DNA of 64,000 nucleotides from Nocardiopsis sp. CC223A (GTDB lineage: Bacteria; Actinomycetota; Actinomycetes; Streptosporangiales; Streptosporangiaceae): contig NZ_JASFDV010000001.1 in the NCBI RefSeq assembly GCF_030766825.1, forward strand, positions 62,001-126,000. Direction: 5' to 3'. Shown here piece after piece: positions 1 to 8,682 of the stretch (the stretch's first letter is position 1; every line of letters begins with the position of its first letter). The notes beneath the pieces were generated by a model. That model saw nothing but the letters and a program-made list of their open reading frames with translations, was not told the DNA's origin and made no database searches. The position numbers were made by a program, and so were the translations under genes.

Positions 1-455
1 GCGATGAGCAGGGCCAGGGTGCCGACGGTGACGGTGAGGCCCTCCGCGGCGGTCAGGGGTTCGCTGTGGCCGTCGGTCACGGCCAGGGCCAGGAGCGCCG
101 CGACGGAGACGACGGCCAGCAGCGCCCCGAGGCGTTCGCGGGCGGTCAGCCTCCTACCGCCGAGGCGGGTCGCCCAGGGGATCGCCATGACCAGGGTCAG
201 GACGCCCAGGGGCTGCACCACGGTGAGCGGGGCGAAGGTCAGGGCGCCCACCTGGAAGACGGCGCGGCCGCCGTTGAGGAGGATCGAGGCCCACCACAGG
301 GGCCGGGACAGCAGGGCGGCGAGGGGGCGCCGACCGGTGAGCGGTTCGGGGACCAGGACCGCCAGTCGCCACTGCGCCACCGCGGCCGCCGCATAGGAGG
401 TGCACGAACCGACGCTCAGGAGCACCCCGAGCCACACCAGGGAGTTCATGCTCAT
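1..455 (-). CDS. DMT/EamA-like integral membrane transporter, C-terminus cut off by window edge
   Basis: About 151 residues are visible from the ATG at 455 (a second in-frame ATG lies at 449); the 3' end lies outside the window. A GGAAGGG ribosome site sits a few bases before the first ATG, which is why I chose it. The protein shows at least four hydrophobic helices, with small residues and a helix reading VFQVGALTFAPLTVVQPLG followed by LVMAIPWATRL, a pattern seen in DMT-type and NIPA-like permeases of actinomycetes. Substrate cannot be told. A perfect palindrome overlaps the ribosome site. The gene is real by codon use; the family name is tentative. Confidence 0.75.
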   Translation of the reverse strand, partial: MSMNSLVWLGVLLSVGSCTSYAAAAVAQWRLAVLVPEPLTGRRPLAALLSRPLWWASILLNGGRAVFQVGALTFAPLTVVQPLGVLTLVMAIPWATRLGGRRLTARERLGALLAVVSVAALLALAVTDGHSEPLTAAEGLTVTVGTLALLI

Positions 456-458
456 GGA

Positions 459-476
459 CCCTTCCGTACGGAAGGG
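459..476. promoter_or_regulatory. 18-bp perfect palindrome over the ribosome site of the DMT-like gene
   Basis: CCCTTCCGTACGGAAGGG reads the same on both strands and covers the Shine-Dalgarno of the leftward membrane-protein gene. A binding protein here would block its expression, and in RNA the stem would hide the ribosome site. No regulator gene lies beside it, so the binding factor is unknown. Confidence 0.45.
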
Positions 477-994
477 GGCCCTGTCGTCATACCAAGGGAT
501 GTTCCCGCCGGTCTTCGGTCGCGGCGGGGCCTCGGGCCCCGGAGGCCGGTGGGCGGGTGGGCGCGGACACGGAGGCCTTCTCCGTTCAGGGTCGGGCCGC
601 GTTCTCCGCGCCCCGGCGCACGGTGTCCGGAGCGGTGGTCGTCGTCGATCCCCCACCCGGTGGGGAAGGGCCGGACGGGAGGAGGCGGCAGGGGTGTGGG
701 CGGCGTGGAACAGGTCCCGGTCACCCGGGCCCGCCTCGCCTCGGGGGCGGGGGCGAACGCGGTGGCGCCGCGGGAGATCGCGCGGCGTCGCGGTCCGGTG
801 CCCCCGGACCGTGCGGCGGAAGCGGCCGGGGTGCCGGCGGGCACCTCTTCGGTGAGGTGGCCGCCGTCGGCGAACCCTACCCGGTGCGGTCGCACGCGGG
901 GCCCCGGCCGCCCCGCAGGGGGCGGTGCCGGTGGTGCGGGGCGCCGCGGACGGGTTCCACCGGGGCGCCGGGGCCGCTCCGTGCGGGCGGTGTC
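477..994. other. Gene-free stretch
   Basis: Between the LLM oxidoreductase stop and the DMT-like gene I see no ORF with convincing protein character. The open frames here are rich in Arg, Pro and Gly and look like shadows of GC-rich DNA. It may carry the promoter of the leftward membrane gene. Confidence 0.5.
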
Positions 995-1861
995 TCAGGC
1001 GTCGGCCACCTCCGGCAGGGCCGACGCCACCAGGTCCGCCGCCGCGCGTGGGTCGGGGAACCCCTGCCCGAACACGTACACCGCGGTGATGCCCGCCCCG
1101 CGCAGCTCCAGCAGCCGCTTGACCAGGTCGTCGCGGCCGCTGCCGACATCGGCCGAGATCGTCGCGGTCTTCTCGACCTCGTCGTAGGGGCGCCCCACGT
1201 CATCGCAGTGGCGCCGGAGCACGTCGAGCTTGTGCGGCACCTCCGGGCCGCCGAAGAGGTTGCAGGCGTCCGCGTACTGCGCCACCAGCCGCAGGGTGCG
1301 CTTCTCGCCCATCCCGCCGACCATCAGGTACGGGTGCGGGTCGGACAGCCCGCGCGGGTTGTTGAGCATCCGCTCCAGGCGGTGGTGCTCGCTCTCGAAG
1401 GCGCCCTCCTTCCCGCTCCACATCCCCAGACAGATCAGCAGGGTCTCCTCCAGCCGGTCGAACCGCTCGGACACCGGCGGGAACGGCAGCCCCAGGCCGC
1501 GTGCCTCTGCCTCGTACCAGGCGGCGCCGATTCCCAGCCCGGCGCGGCCGCCGGAGAGCGTGTCCAGGGTGCTGATCTGCTTGGCCAGCACCCCGGGCGG
1601 GTGGTAGACGACCCCGGTGACCAGGGTGTGCAGCAGCACCCGCTCGGTGTGCGCGGCCAGGAACCCGAGGGTGGTGTAAGCCTCCAGCATGGCGTTCTCG
1701 GGCGGCCCGATGGCGCCGCCCAGCTGCCAGTAGTGGTCCATCACGGTGATCCGGGAGATCCCTGACGCCTCGGCGTGCCGGGCGGTGTCGGCCAGGCGGC
1801 GGCCGAGCTCGGGGACACCCCCGTCCCAGGTGAAGTCGGCGATGTGCAGCCCGAGTTCCAT
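995..1861 (-). CDS. LLM-class (luciferase-like) F420- or FMN-dependent oxidoreductase
   Basis: 288 residues from the ATG at 1861, preceded by GGAGGACAC. The N-terminus MELGLHIADFTWDGG is the first strand of a TIM-barrel luciferase-like fold, followed by the family segments ITVMDHYWQ (about residue 40), LGFLAAHTERVLLHTLVTGV (about 68-87), STLDTLSGGRAGLGIGAAWY (about 103-122) and PYLMVGGMGEKRTLRLVAQYADACN near 185-210. In actinomycetes such proteins commonly use F420; the sequence alone does not separate F420 from FMN, and the substrate is unknown. A TetR gene is divergent across a perfect operator at 2125-2142, so this enzyme is its probable target. Confidence 0.88.
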   Translation of the reverse strand: MELGLHIADFTWDGGVPELGRRLADTARHAEASGISRITVMDHYWQLGGAIGPPENAMLEAYTTLGFLAAHTERVLLHTLVTGVVYHPPGVLAKQISTLDTLSGGRAGLGIGAAWYEAEARGLGLPFPPVSERFDRLEETLLICLGMWSGKEGAFESEHHRLERMLNNPRGLSDPHPYLMVGGMGEKRTLRLVAQYADACNLFGGPEVPHKLDVLRRHCDDVGRPYDEVEKTATISADVGSGRDDLVKRLLELRGAGITAVYVFGQGFPDPRAAADLVASALPEVADA

Positions 1862-2124
1862 GTGTCCTCCAACGGGTGGCGGATACGGCCGGGAGCCCCG
1901 ACCAGAACCCAGTTTCGCCGCCGGACCGGGTTCACGCCAGCACCTTTCCGGACCTGTGGACGACCCGCGGTCCCCGGGGACGCGGACCGGCCCGGGAGGC
2001 GGACCGGTCCGCGTCCCCGGCGCGTTCGAGCGGGCGCGGCCGGGGGAGGCCCGTCGCCGCCGACGGCCGTGCCGATGGCGTGCCGGTGGCACGGGAACGC
2101 CCGGCCGGGCCCTGCCCCATGCGT

Positions 2125-2142
2125 CTACCGAGTGCTCGGTAG
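2125..2142. promoter_or_regulatory. TetR-type operator CTACCGAG-TG-CTCGGTAG
   Basis: A perfect 8-bp inverted repeat with a 2-base spacer lies between the divergent LLM oxidoreductase and TetR genes. Its core ACCGAG..CTCGGT resembles operators of many actinobacterial TetR repressors. It is the natural site for the adjacent TetR protein, which would control both its own gene and the oxidoreductase. Confidence 0.7.
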
Positions 2143-2211
2143 GTAACGGAAAAGCCGCAGCACCAAGGGTTGTGGGTCTTTCCACGGCCGCGGGACCGTA
2201 GACTCCTGCGG

Positions 2212-2841
2212 GTGAGCAGAACGAGTCCGGGTCGGCGCCGGGCACCGCGGGGCGATCGCGACCGGCGGCGGGAGGAGATCCTGCGGACCGCGACGGAGGC
2301 CTTCGCGACGCGCGGCTACCACAAGGCGTCCCTCGCCGAGATCGCCGACCGGGCAGGACTCACCCAGGCGGGCGTCCTCCACTACTTCCCGTCCAAGGCC
2401 GACCTGCTCACCGGGGTCCTGGACCTGTGCGACGCCACCGCGGAGCACGGCGGCGCGGATCGGCCGCGCGGCCTGGCCTTCCTGCGCCACCTCGTGGACA
2501 TGGCCCGGTGCAACGCCGGGGCCGAGGGCGTCGTCCGCCTCCACACGGTGCTGTCGGCGGAGAGCGTCACCGAGGGCCATCCCGCGCAGGAGTACTTCCG
2601 GTGCCGCTACGACGGGCTGCGCGAGACGGTCGCCGAGGCGCTGACCGAGGCCCGCGAGGACGGGGAGATCACCGCCGAACTCGACCCGGGGCCGGTTTCC
2701 GCCTCCATCGTCGCCGTCGTCGACGGCCTCCGGGTGCAGTGGTTGCTGTGCCCGGACGCCGTGGACATGGCGGCCGCCACAGCCCACACCATCGGCCGCC
2801 TGATCGGCGTCGATCCGTTCACCGGGGAGGAGGTGCGGTGA
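2212..2841 (+). CDS. TetR/AcrR family transcriptional regulator
   Basis: 209 residues with a GTG start at 2212. A TAGACT box at 2199-2204, seven bases before the GTG, suggests a leaderless transcript; an upstream TTG at 2170 is less likely. The N-terminal helix-turn-helix is clear: RREEILRTATEAFATRGYHK followed by SLAEIADRAGLTQAGVLHYFPSKADLLTGVL (about residues 20-70). The C-terminal ligand domain is ordinary in length. Its stop overlaps the start of the next gene (GTGA), so the two are co-translated. Ligand unknown; the operator at 2125-2142 is the likely binding site. Confidence 0.9.
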   Translation: MSRTSPGRRRAPRGDRDRRREEILRTATEAFATRGYHKASLAEIADRAGLTQAGVLHYFPSKADLLTGVLDLCDATAEHGGADRPRGLAFLRHLVDMARCNAGAEGVVRLHTVLSAESVTEGHPAQEYFRCRYDGLRETVAEALTEAREDGEITAELDPGPVSASIVAVVDGLRVQWLLCPDAVDMAAATAHTIGRLIGVDPFTGEEVR

Positions 2842-3536
2842 GGGAGGCGGTCGAGCGGCTGTACGCGGTGTTCGCGCGCCATCGCCTGGCGGCCCGCATC
2901 GACGGCTGCCCGCACTGTGTCACGGACGAGGACCAGGACCTGCTGCGCCGCTCGCCCCTGCGCGAACTCGGCGAGGACGACCTGCACCGGTTCGTGGCCA
3001 AGGTCCTCACGACCTGGGGCGGCGTCGACGACCTGCGCCACTTCCTGCCGCGTATCCTCGACCTCGCCCTGCCCGGCGGCGGGCTCATCGACATCGACAC
3101 GGTGGCCGCCAAGCTGGATCTGGCCCGCTGGTGGCAGTGGCCCGCCGACGAGCGCGCCGCCGTCCGCGCCTGCTTCGTCGCCCTGTGGGTGCGCACCCTG
3201 GACCGCGAGCCCGAGGAGCGCCCGGCCGTCCTGATCCTGGACACGCTGGCCACCGCCTTCGACGACCTGTCCCCGTTCCTGGAGACCTGGACCCACCGGC
3301 TGCGGCACTGGGAGGACCACCCCCGGGCCCTGCGCCAGTTCGCCGACACGGCGGGAACCGTGGTGGCCACCTCGCCGACCGTGCGCCACCCCCAGGTGGT
3401 GATCTGGCTGCTCGACCTGATCCCCCTGATGGAGACCCTGTTCAAGGAGTTGGAGGACGTGGACATCGGTCTGGCCGAATCCGTCCTGGACACCCACGAC
3501 CAGCTCGTCCTGCTGCGCGCCACCCCCCATCCCTGA
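2838..3536 (+). CDS. Conserved hypothetical protein coupled to TetR
   Basis: 232 residues; the GTG start shares four bases with the TetR stop (GTGA), indicating translational coupling. The protein is acidic, soluble and mainly helical, with no signal peptide or membrane segment. Near the N-terminus, CPHCVTDEDQDLLRR contains a CxxC pair that might bind metal, and the middle is Trp-rich (LDLARWWQWPADERAAV). I do not recognise the family. Context suggests it shares the TetR regulon. Confidence 0.78.
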   Translation: MREAVERLYAVFARHRLAARIDGCPHCVTDEDQDLLRRSPLRELGEDDLHRFVAKVLTTWGGVDDLRHFLPRILDLALPGGGLIDIDTVAAKLDLARWWQWPADERAAVRACFVALWVRTLDREPEERPAVLILDTLATAFDDLSPFLETWTHRLRHWEDHPRALRQFADTAGTVVATSPTVRHPQVVIWLLDLIPLMETLFKELEDVDIGLAESVLDTHDQLVLLRATPHP

Positions 3537-3567
3537 CGGCACGGCTCCCGGGCGGTCCCCGCACGGA

Positions 3568-3602
3568 CCGGGCCCCGCCCCCGTGACGGGGACGGGGCCC
3601 GG
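3568..3602. terminator. Bidirectional hairpin terminator
   Basis: A 17-bp stem with one mismatch (CCGGGCCCCGCCCCCGT and its partner) and a tiny loop lies between the rightward hypothetical gene and the stop of the leftward EF-G-like gene. Confidence 0.6.
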
Positions 3603-3603
3603 C

Positions 3604-5709
3604 CTACCGGCCGATCACCGCCGCGGCCACCGCGTCGGGCGCCTGCGCGTAGGAGTCGAACTCCATGGCGAAGGACGCCCGGCCCGAGGTCCGGCCGCGC
3701 AGATCGCCCACGTAGCCGAACATCTCCGCCAGCGGCACCGCCGCCGAGACCACCCGGGCCCCGCGCCGCTCCGCCAGCGACCGCACCCGGCCGCGCCGGA
3801 CGTTGAGGTCGCCGATGACGTCGCCCATGCAGTCCTCGGGCGTCGTCACCTCCACGGCCATCACCGGCTCCAGCAGCGCCGGGTCGGCCCGCACCAGGGC
3901 CTCCTTCATCGCGTCCAGCGCCACCGTCCGGAACGCAAGCTCAGAGGAGTCCTCGGTGTGGAACGCCCCGTCCAGCAGGCGCACCCGCACCCCGGTCACC
4001 TCGTACCCGGCCAGGACACCGAGCCGCAGCGCGTCCCGGCATCCCCTGTCCACCGCGGGGACGAACTCCCGCGGCACCCGGCCGCCGGTCACCTCGTCCA
4101 CGAACTCGTACCCGCCCTCGAACGGCTCGACGGCGATCCGCACCCGGGCGAACCGGCCCCGGCCGCCGGTCTGCTTCCGGTGCGTGCGGTCCACCGCCGC
4201 GACCGCCCGCCGGATGGTCTCCCGGTAGGCGACGCGCGGCCGACCCACCCGGGCCTGGACGCCGAACTCGCGCAGCAGCCGGGCGACCTGGATCTCCAGG
4301 TGCAGCTCGCCCATGCCGCCCAGGATGGTCTGCCCGCTCTCGGCGTCGGTGTGCACCCGCAGGGACGGGTCCTCCTCCGACAGCCGGACGACCGCCGACG
4401 ACAGCCGGTCCCGTTCGGACCGGGACCGCGGCTCCACCGCGACCTCGATGACGGGATCGGGGAAGTCCATGGCGTCCAGCACGATCGGGTCCGCCGCGTC
4501 GCACAGGGTCTCCCCGGTGCCGGTCCGGCGCAGCCCCATGACGGCGACGATGTCACCGGCGACCGCGGTGGGGATCTCCTCGCGGGTCGCGGCGTGCACA
4601 CGGTAGATCTTGCCGATCCTCTCCTTCTCTCCCCGCAGCGGGTTGTACACCCGGTCGCCGGTGTTCAGCGAACCGGAGTACAGCCGGACGAACGTCAGGC
4701 GGCCCAGGTGCGGGTCGCCCGTGATCTTGAAGGCCAGCGCCGCCAGTGGCGCGTCCTCGGACGGAGGGTGCGCGACCGCCGTACCCGCGTCCCCGGGGCG
4801 GACCCCGGACACCTCGCCCGCGTCGAGCGGGGAGGGCAGGTAGCGGACCACGGCGTCCAGCAGCGGCTGCACCCCCTTGTTCTTGAACGCGGTGCCGCAC
4901 AGCACCGGCGTCACCGTGACGGGGCCGTCCACCGATCCGACGGTCAACCGCCGGACCGCCGCGTGCAGCTCCGCCTCGCCGGGTTCCTCACTCCGGACGT
5001 ACAGCTCCATCAGTGCTTCGTCGTGCTCGGCGACCGTCTCCAGCAGGCGGGCGCGCCACCGCCGCGCCTCCCCGACCAGTGCGTCGGGGACGGCGGTGAC
5101 CCGGTACGCCTCGCCCAGGCCGGCGTCGGCCGACCACACCAGGGCGCGCATGCCGACCAGGTCGACCACGCCGCGGAAGCCCGCCTCCGCGCCGATCGGC
5201 AGGTGCAGTACCAGCGGCACCGCGCCCAGCCGGTCGCCGATCATCTCGACGCACCGCGCCATGTCCGCGCCGACCCGGTCCATCTTGTTGACGAAGCAGA
5301 TGCGGGGAACGCCGTAGCGGTCCGCTTGGCGCCACACCGTCTCGGACTGGGGCTCCACCCCGGCGACCGCGTCGAACACCGCGACCGCGCCGTCCAGGAC
5401 GCGCAGGCACCGCTCCACCTCGACGGTGAAGTCGATGTGGCCGGGGGTGTCGATGAGGTTCACGGTGTGGGTCGCGCCGTCGACCGTCCACCGGCAGGTG
5501 ACCGCCGCCGAGGCGATGGTGATGCCGTGCTCGCGCTCTTCGGGCAGGAAGTCGGTGGCGGTGGTGCCGTCGTGCACCTCGCCGACCTTGTGGGAGGTGC
5601 CGGTGTAGTACAGGATGCGCTCGGTGGTGGTGGTCTTGCCCGCGTCGATGTGGGCCATGATCCCGATGTTGCGGACCGAGGCCCGTCCCATCCTTGTGGT
5701 GGTGGCCAT
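3604..5709 (-). CDS. Elongation factor G paralogue (translational GTPase)
   Basis: 701 residues, the normal length of EF-G, starting at ATG 5709. All G-domain motifs are present: P-loop [10 protein letters not shown] (residues 19-28), switch II DTPGH (88-92, with the catalytic His at 91) and NKMD near 140, followed by domains II-V ending at [13 protein letters not shown] normally translocates the ribosome. The switch I region reads [16 protein letters not shown] rather than the housekeeping form with a DWMEQEQERGITI-like segment, and the gene is not beside rpsL, rpsG or tuf. So I take it for a secondary, divergent EF-G; a role in stress, drug protection or ribosome recycling is possible but not shown. 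Confidence 0.88.
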   Translation of the reverse strand: MATTTRMGRASVRNIGIMAHIDAGKTTTTERILYYTGTSHKVGEVHDGTTATDFLPEEREHGITIASAAVTCRWTVDGATHTVNLIDTPGHIDFTVEVERCLRVLDGAVAVFDAVAGVEPQSETVWRQADRYGVPRICFVNKMDRVGADMARCVEMIGDRLGAVPLVLHLPIGAEAGFRGVVDLVGMRALVWSADAGLGEAYRVTAVPDALVGEARRWRARLLETVAEHDEALMELYVRSEEPGEAELHAAVRRLTVGSVDGPVTVTPVLCGTAFKNKGVQPLLDAVVRYLPSPLDAGEVSGVRPGDAGTAVAHPPSEDAPLAALAFKITGDPHLGRLTFVRLYSGSLNTGDRVYNPLRGEKERIGKIYRVHAATREEIPTAVAGDIVAVMGLRRTGTGETLCDAADPIVLDAMDFPDPVIEVAVEPRSRSERDRLSSAVVRLSEEDPSLRVHTDAESGQTILGGMGELHLEIQVARLLREFGVQARVGRPRVAYRETIRRAVAAVDRTHRKQTGGRGRFARVRIAVEPFEGGYEFVDEVTGGRVPREFVPAVDRGCRDALRLGVLAGYEVTGVRVRLLDGAFHTEDSSELAFRTVALDAMKEALVRADPALLEPVMAVEVTTPEDCMGDVIGDLNVRRGRVRSLAERRGARVVSAAVPLAEMFGYVGDLRGRTSGRASFAMEFDSYAQAPDAVAAAVIGR

Positions 5710-5848
5710 GTGTCCGTTCCTCTCTGCTTCGTCGGGGCGACCATCGGGCGGTGCGCGCATGCCTGTGCGGCCGTGGGTACGGCCTGCCGCCTGCTGGGAG
5801 AGTAGGTGCGGGAACCCCTGGCGGGCCATCGGTTTTCGGACGCCCGTA

Positions 5849-5891
5849 CACGGCGAAGGCGGCGGGTCCGTGACCCGCCGCCTTCGCCGTG
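5849..5891. terminator. Strong hairpin terminator after the DUF1918 gene
   Basis: A perfect 20-bp stem with a CGT loop ends just before the stop of the leftward DUF1918 gene and separates it from the EF-G-like gene downstream. Confidence 0.7.
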
Positions 5892-5898
5892 CACCCGG

Positions 5899-6093
5899 TC
5901 AGTCCACCGGGCGCCGGGGCTCCACGACCGTGTTCGGCCCCGGGTAGATGAGCCGTTCCTCCCCGTCCGGGAAGCGCACCAGGTAGGGCGGGCCGTCCTC
6001 GGCCCCGCGCACCTCGACGATCTCCCCGGTGTGCTGCCCGTCGCTGCTGGTGACCCCGTGCGTGTGCACGTGGTCGCCGATCCTCGCCCGCAT
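5899..6093 (-). CDS. DUF1918 domain protein
   Basis: 64 residues starting MRARIGDHVHTHG, typical of the small actinobacterial DUF1918 family (an SH3-like barrel). The segment TGEIVEVRGAEDGPPYLVRF and the ending PGPNTVV match the usual layout. I chose the inner ATG at 6093 because the longer frame adds only a GC-rich tail not seen in the family. Function unknown; members are small, soluble proteins often linked to stress expression. Confidence 0.82.
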   Translation of the reverse strand: MRARIGDHVHTHGVTSSDGQHTGEIVEVRGAEDGPPYLVRFPDGEERLIYPGPNTVVEPRRPVD

Positions 6094-6281
6094 CGTCCCC
6101 CCGTTCCGGCCGGTCCCCCGCCCGGCCCGTACCGGGGATCTACCCGGCCCCGCTCCCGCCCGAACCGGACCCCGGTGCCCCCTACGCACACAGGGGTGCC
6201 CGGGTCCCGACGAACCTCCGATGCGCAGGCGGTCCGCCCGGCCTCGGGCTGGGCGGGACGGACGACACGAGGAGGTCGCAC

Positions 6282-6545
6282 ATGCCGACGGTGCGGGAAC
6301 CGACCGAGCGCTACGGGGACAGGACGGTGGTGGACGGTTTCACCTTCACGGTGGAGGCCGGCCGCGTCACCGGTCTCCTGGGGCCCGACGGGGCGGGCAA
6401 GAGCACCACGATGCGGATGCTGCCGGGACCGGCCGCGCCCACGTCCGGCGAGGCGCCGGTCGACGGCCGCCCCTACCGGGACCTGCCCCGGCCCGCCCCG
6501 CCCGTGGGCGCACCGACTCCGGTCTTCGTCCCCGCGGGGCGTTAA
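6282..6545 (+). pseudogene. Truncated ABC-2 type transporter ATP-binding protein
   Basis: 87 codons with a strong GAGGAGG ribosome site. The start matches an ABC ATPase: ERYGDRTVVDGFTFTVEAG, then a Walker A LLGPDGAGKSTT (Asp where Asn is usual), then APTSGEAPVDGRPYRDLPRP. Alignment with the family breaks after about residue 75 and the frame stops at 6545, without Q-loop, signature, Walker B or H-loop. It cannot be a working ATPase and looks like a gene remnant. Confidence 0.75.
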
Positions 6546-6574
6546 CCTGCGGCGCGGATCCACGACGTTCAGGA

Positions 6575-7048
6575 GTGCACCATGGCCCGACCGACCTGCC
6601 CCATCCCGAGACCGAATCCCTCCGGGAGCTCTCCGCCGCCCTGCGCGCCCTGGCCGCCGACCACGGCGGAGCGGTCACCTACACCGTGTCGATGGGGGAG
6701 CTGTCGGCCTCCCCGTCCCTGACCGCCGCGGACGGCTCCCGGCCGTACGTGCCCCTGCGCCTGCCGGGCTTCGAGCTGCGCCGCGCCGAGGCCCACCCCG
6801 AGCACGGGCGCTGGTTCTTCCTGCGCGCCCGCGCCACCCCGGAGGCGGTGGAGGTCGACCGCGCCTACGACCACTGGCCCGCGTGGGCCGGGGAGAGCTT
6901 CGCGATCGGCGGCGGTGTGCCCGTCGGGGACGTCGCCGCCGAGATGGACCGCCGGGACCCCGAATGGCGGCCCGACTGGGTGTGGCTGCTGGACGAGGAG
7001 GTCGTGTACGACCCGCCCGCCGACCCCTTCACCCGGCCGGAGCGCTGA
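6575..7048 (+). CDS. Hypothetical protein of uncertain start, possibly frameshifted
   Basis: The reading frame that looks coding runs from about 6590 (LPHPETESLRELSAALRALA) to the stop at 7048 and gives an acidic, Trp-containing soluble protein with no recognised domain. The only upstream in-frame start is GTG 6575, which has no ribosome site. A better-placed ATG at 6582, with AGGAG seven bases ahead, is in another frame. A one-base shift near 6590 would join them, so either the gene is frameshifted or the sequence has an error. The last residues (PPADPFTRPER) end just before a convergent TetR gene. Confidence 0.6.
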   Translation: MHHGPTDLPHPETESLRELSAALRALAADHGGAVTYTVSMGELSASPSLTAADGSRPYVPLRLPGFELRRAEAHPEHGRWFFLRARATPEAVEVDRAYDHWPAWAGESFAIGGGVPVGDVAAEMDRRDPEWRPDWVWLLDEEVVYDPPADPFTRPER

Positions 7049-7064
7049 CGGCCCGGGGTCAGCG
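7043..7064. terminator. Short hairpin across two convergent stop codons
   Basis: A 7-bp stem (CGCTGAC/GTCAGCG) with an 8-base loop spans the stop codons of the rightward hypothetical gene and the leftward TetR gene. It is weak and may be only a partial terminator. Confidence 0.35.
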
Positions 7065-7643
7065 GGGGAGGAGGCCGGTGGCCAGGACGTCGATGACCCC
7101 GGGCAGCAGGGCGTCGGCCTCCTCCGGTGCGGTGGTGGAGTTGAGGGACGCGAACCCGTGCAGGGTCGCCGCCATCGTGAACGCGATGACCGAGGGGTCG
7201 CCCGCGGCGATCTCCCCGGTCCGCTGGCCCTCGGTGATGATCCCCATCATGGTGTCCAGCAGGCGTTCGACCGCCGCCGTCAACTCCTCGGAGGACTCGG
7301 GGTCGTGCTTGCGCGAGTACATGAGGTCGAGCAGGGCGGCGTTGCGCAGGGCGAACGCCACGTACACGCGTGCCATGGCGAGCAGGCCGCTGCGGGTGTC
7401 GCCCGGTGCGGCGGCGGCCGCGGTCAGCTGTGCGGTGAGGCGCTCGAAGCCGCTGAGGGCGAGCGCGTCGAGCAGGGCCCTCTTGTCCCGGAAGTGGCGG
7501 CTGGGCGCGGCGTGGCTCACCCCGGCCTCGCGTGCCAGCTCGCGCAGGGACAGCGCGGCCGGGCCCCGCGCCGCCAGGGCGCGTTCGGCCCCCGCGAGCA
7601 GGGCGGCCCGCAGGTCGCCGTGGTGGTAGGGACGATCGGTCAT
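7059..7643 (-). CDS. TetR/AcrR family transcriptional regulator
   Basis: 194 residues from ATG 7643 ([20 protein letters not shown]). The helix-turn-helix is [32 protein letters not shown] (about residues 34-65). The N-terminal YHHGDLR motif marks the TetR subgroup with a TetR_C-like WHG domain. It is divergent from a short-chain dehydrogenase, with the operator GTTGTC-GTT-GACAAC between them, so it probably represses that gene and itself. Confidence 0.9.
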   Translation of the reverse strand: MTDRPYHHGDLRAALLAGAERALAARGPAALSLRELAREAGVSHAAPSRHFRDKRALLDALALSGFERLTAQLTAAAAAPGDTRSGLLAMARVYVAFALRNAALLDLMYSRKHDPESSEELTAAVERLLDTMMGIITEGQRTGEIAAGDPSVIAFTMAATLHGFASLNSTTAPEEADALLPGVIDVLATGLLPR

Positions 7644-7680
7644 GGGTCCAGCATAAACGGATGTTTGCATCGACATCATT

Positions 7681-7717
7681 GTTGTCGTTGACAACTTCGC
7701 TGGTCGGCGCCTACCGT
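7681..7717 (+). promoter_or_regulatory. Promoter of the short-chain dehydrogenase with overlapping operator
   Basis: A TTGACA -35 box (7688-7693) and a TACCGT -10 box (7712-7717) are 18 bases apart, six bases before the ATG, implying a near-leaderless mRNA. The -35 box lies inside the inverted repeat GTTGTC-GTT-GACAAC (7681-7695), placed for repression by the divergent TetR. Confidence 0.65.
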
Positions 7718-7723
7718 GGGGCC

Positions 7724-8608
7724 ATGAACAGCACACCGGTCGCACTCCCCGACCTCACCGGCACCACGGCCGTCGTCACCGGGGCCAACAGCGGGTTGGG
7801 TCTGGAGACCGCCCGCGCGCTGGCCCGGATCGGGGCCCGCGTCGTCCTGGCCGTACGCGACGAGGACCGGGGGCGGGCCGCCGCCGCGGACATCCCCGGC
7901 GAGACCGAGGTACGCCGCCTGGACCTGGCCGACCTGTCCTCCGTACGCGCCTTCGCCGGGGGCTGGAGCGGTGACATCCACCTCCTGATCAACAACGCCG
8001 GGATCATGGCCGTCCCCCGGTCCCGTACCGCGGACGGGTTCGAGCTACAGTTCGGCACCAACCACCTGGGCCACTTCGCCCTCACCAACCTGCTGCTGGA
8101 GCACGTCACCGGGCGGGTGGTCACGCTCTCCTCCGGGCTGCACGCCTCGGTCCGGGGGATCCGCTTCGACGACGTGGACCTCGAACGCGGCTACACGCCC
8201 TACCGGGCCTACGGCCAGTCCAAGCTGGCCAACCTCCTGTTCACCCTGGAGCTCCAGCGCCGCCTCACCGAGGTCGGCTCGCCGGTGCTGTCCGTGGCCG
8301 CCCACCCCGGCTACGCCGCCACCAACCTCCAGAGCCACGGTGCCAGCGCGGTGTTCCGGACGCTGCTCACCGGCATCGGCAACCGGCTGTTCGCGCAGAG
8401 CGCCGCGGCCGGGGCCCTGCCCACGATCTACGCGGCCACCCAGGACATGCCCCCGGCCGGGTTCGCCGGACCCCGGGGCGCGGGCGGCATGCGGGGCGCC
8501 CCCGGCCTGTCCTGGCGCAGTTCGGCCGCCGAGGACGAGGACGCCGCCCGCCGCCTGTGGGAGCTGTCGGAGGAGCGCACCGGCGTCTCCTTCCCGCTCA
8601 AGGGCTGA
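7724..8608 (+). CDS. Short-chain dehydrogenase/reductase (retinol dehydrogenase/WW-oxidoreductase-like)
   Basis: 294 residues. The Rossmann NAD(P)-binding motif is [15 protein letters not shown] (about residues 18-32), followed by [12 protein letters not shown], the NNAG motif near 92-95, the catalytic Ser in VVTLSSGLH and the catalytic YxxxK in [11 protein letters not shown] (about 165-172). The long insertion after Ser ([14 protein letters not shown]) is typical of the protochlorophyllide-reductase/retinol-dehydrogenase-like subgroup. Substrate unknown. It is likely induced when its TetR ligand appears. Confidence 0.9.
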   Translation: MNSTPVALPDLTGTTAVVTGANSGLGLETARALARIGARVVLAVRDEDRGRAAAADIPGETEVRRLDLADLSSVRAFAGGWSGDIHLLINNAGIMAVPRSRTADGFELQFGTNHLGHFALTNLLLEHVTGRVVTLSSGLHASVRGIRFDDVDLERGYTPYRAYGQSKLANLLFTLELQRRLTEVGSPVLSVAAHPGYAATNLQSHGASAVFRTLLTGIGNRLFAQSAAAGALPTIYAATQDMPPAGFAGPRGAGGMRGAPGLSWRSSAAEDEDAARRLWELSEERTGVSFPLKG

Positions 8609-8621
8609 CCGGGAACGGCAC

Positions 8622-8669
8622 GGGGCCCGCGCCGGGCCGCTCGGATGCGAGCGGCCCGGCGCGGGCCCC
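8622..8669. terminator. Perfect 22-bp stem hairpin, bidirectional terminator
   Basis: GGGGCCCGCGCCGGGCCGCT... pairs perfectly for 22 bases around a GATG loop, between the convergent dehydrogenase and acylase genes. Confidence 0.75.
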
Positions 8670-8682
8670 CGGTGCGTTCGGG

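Noticed and set aside
3583-5805. 740-codon plus-strand ORF opposite the EF-G gene
   Set aside because: His/Arg/Gln-rich shadow of the EF-G coding strand with no domain; the minus strand encodes a full GTPase.
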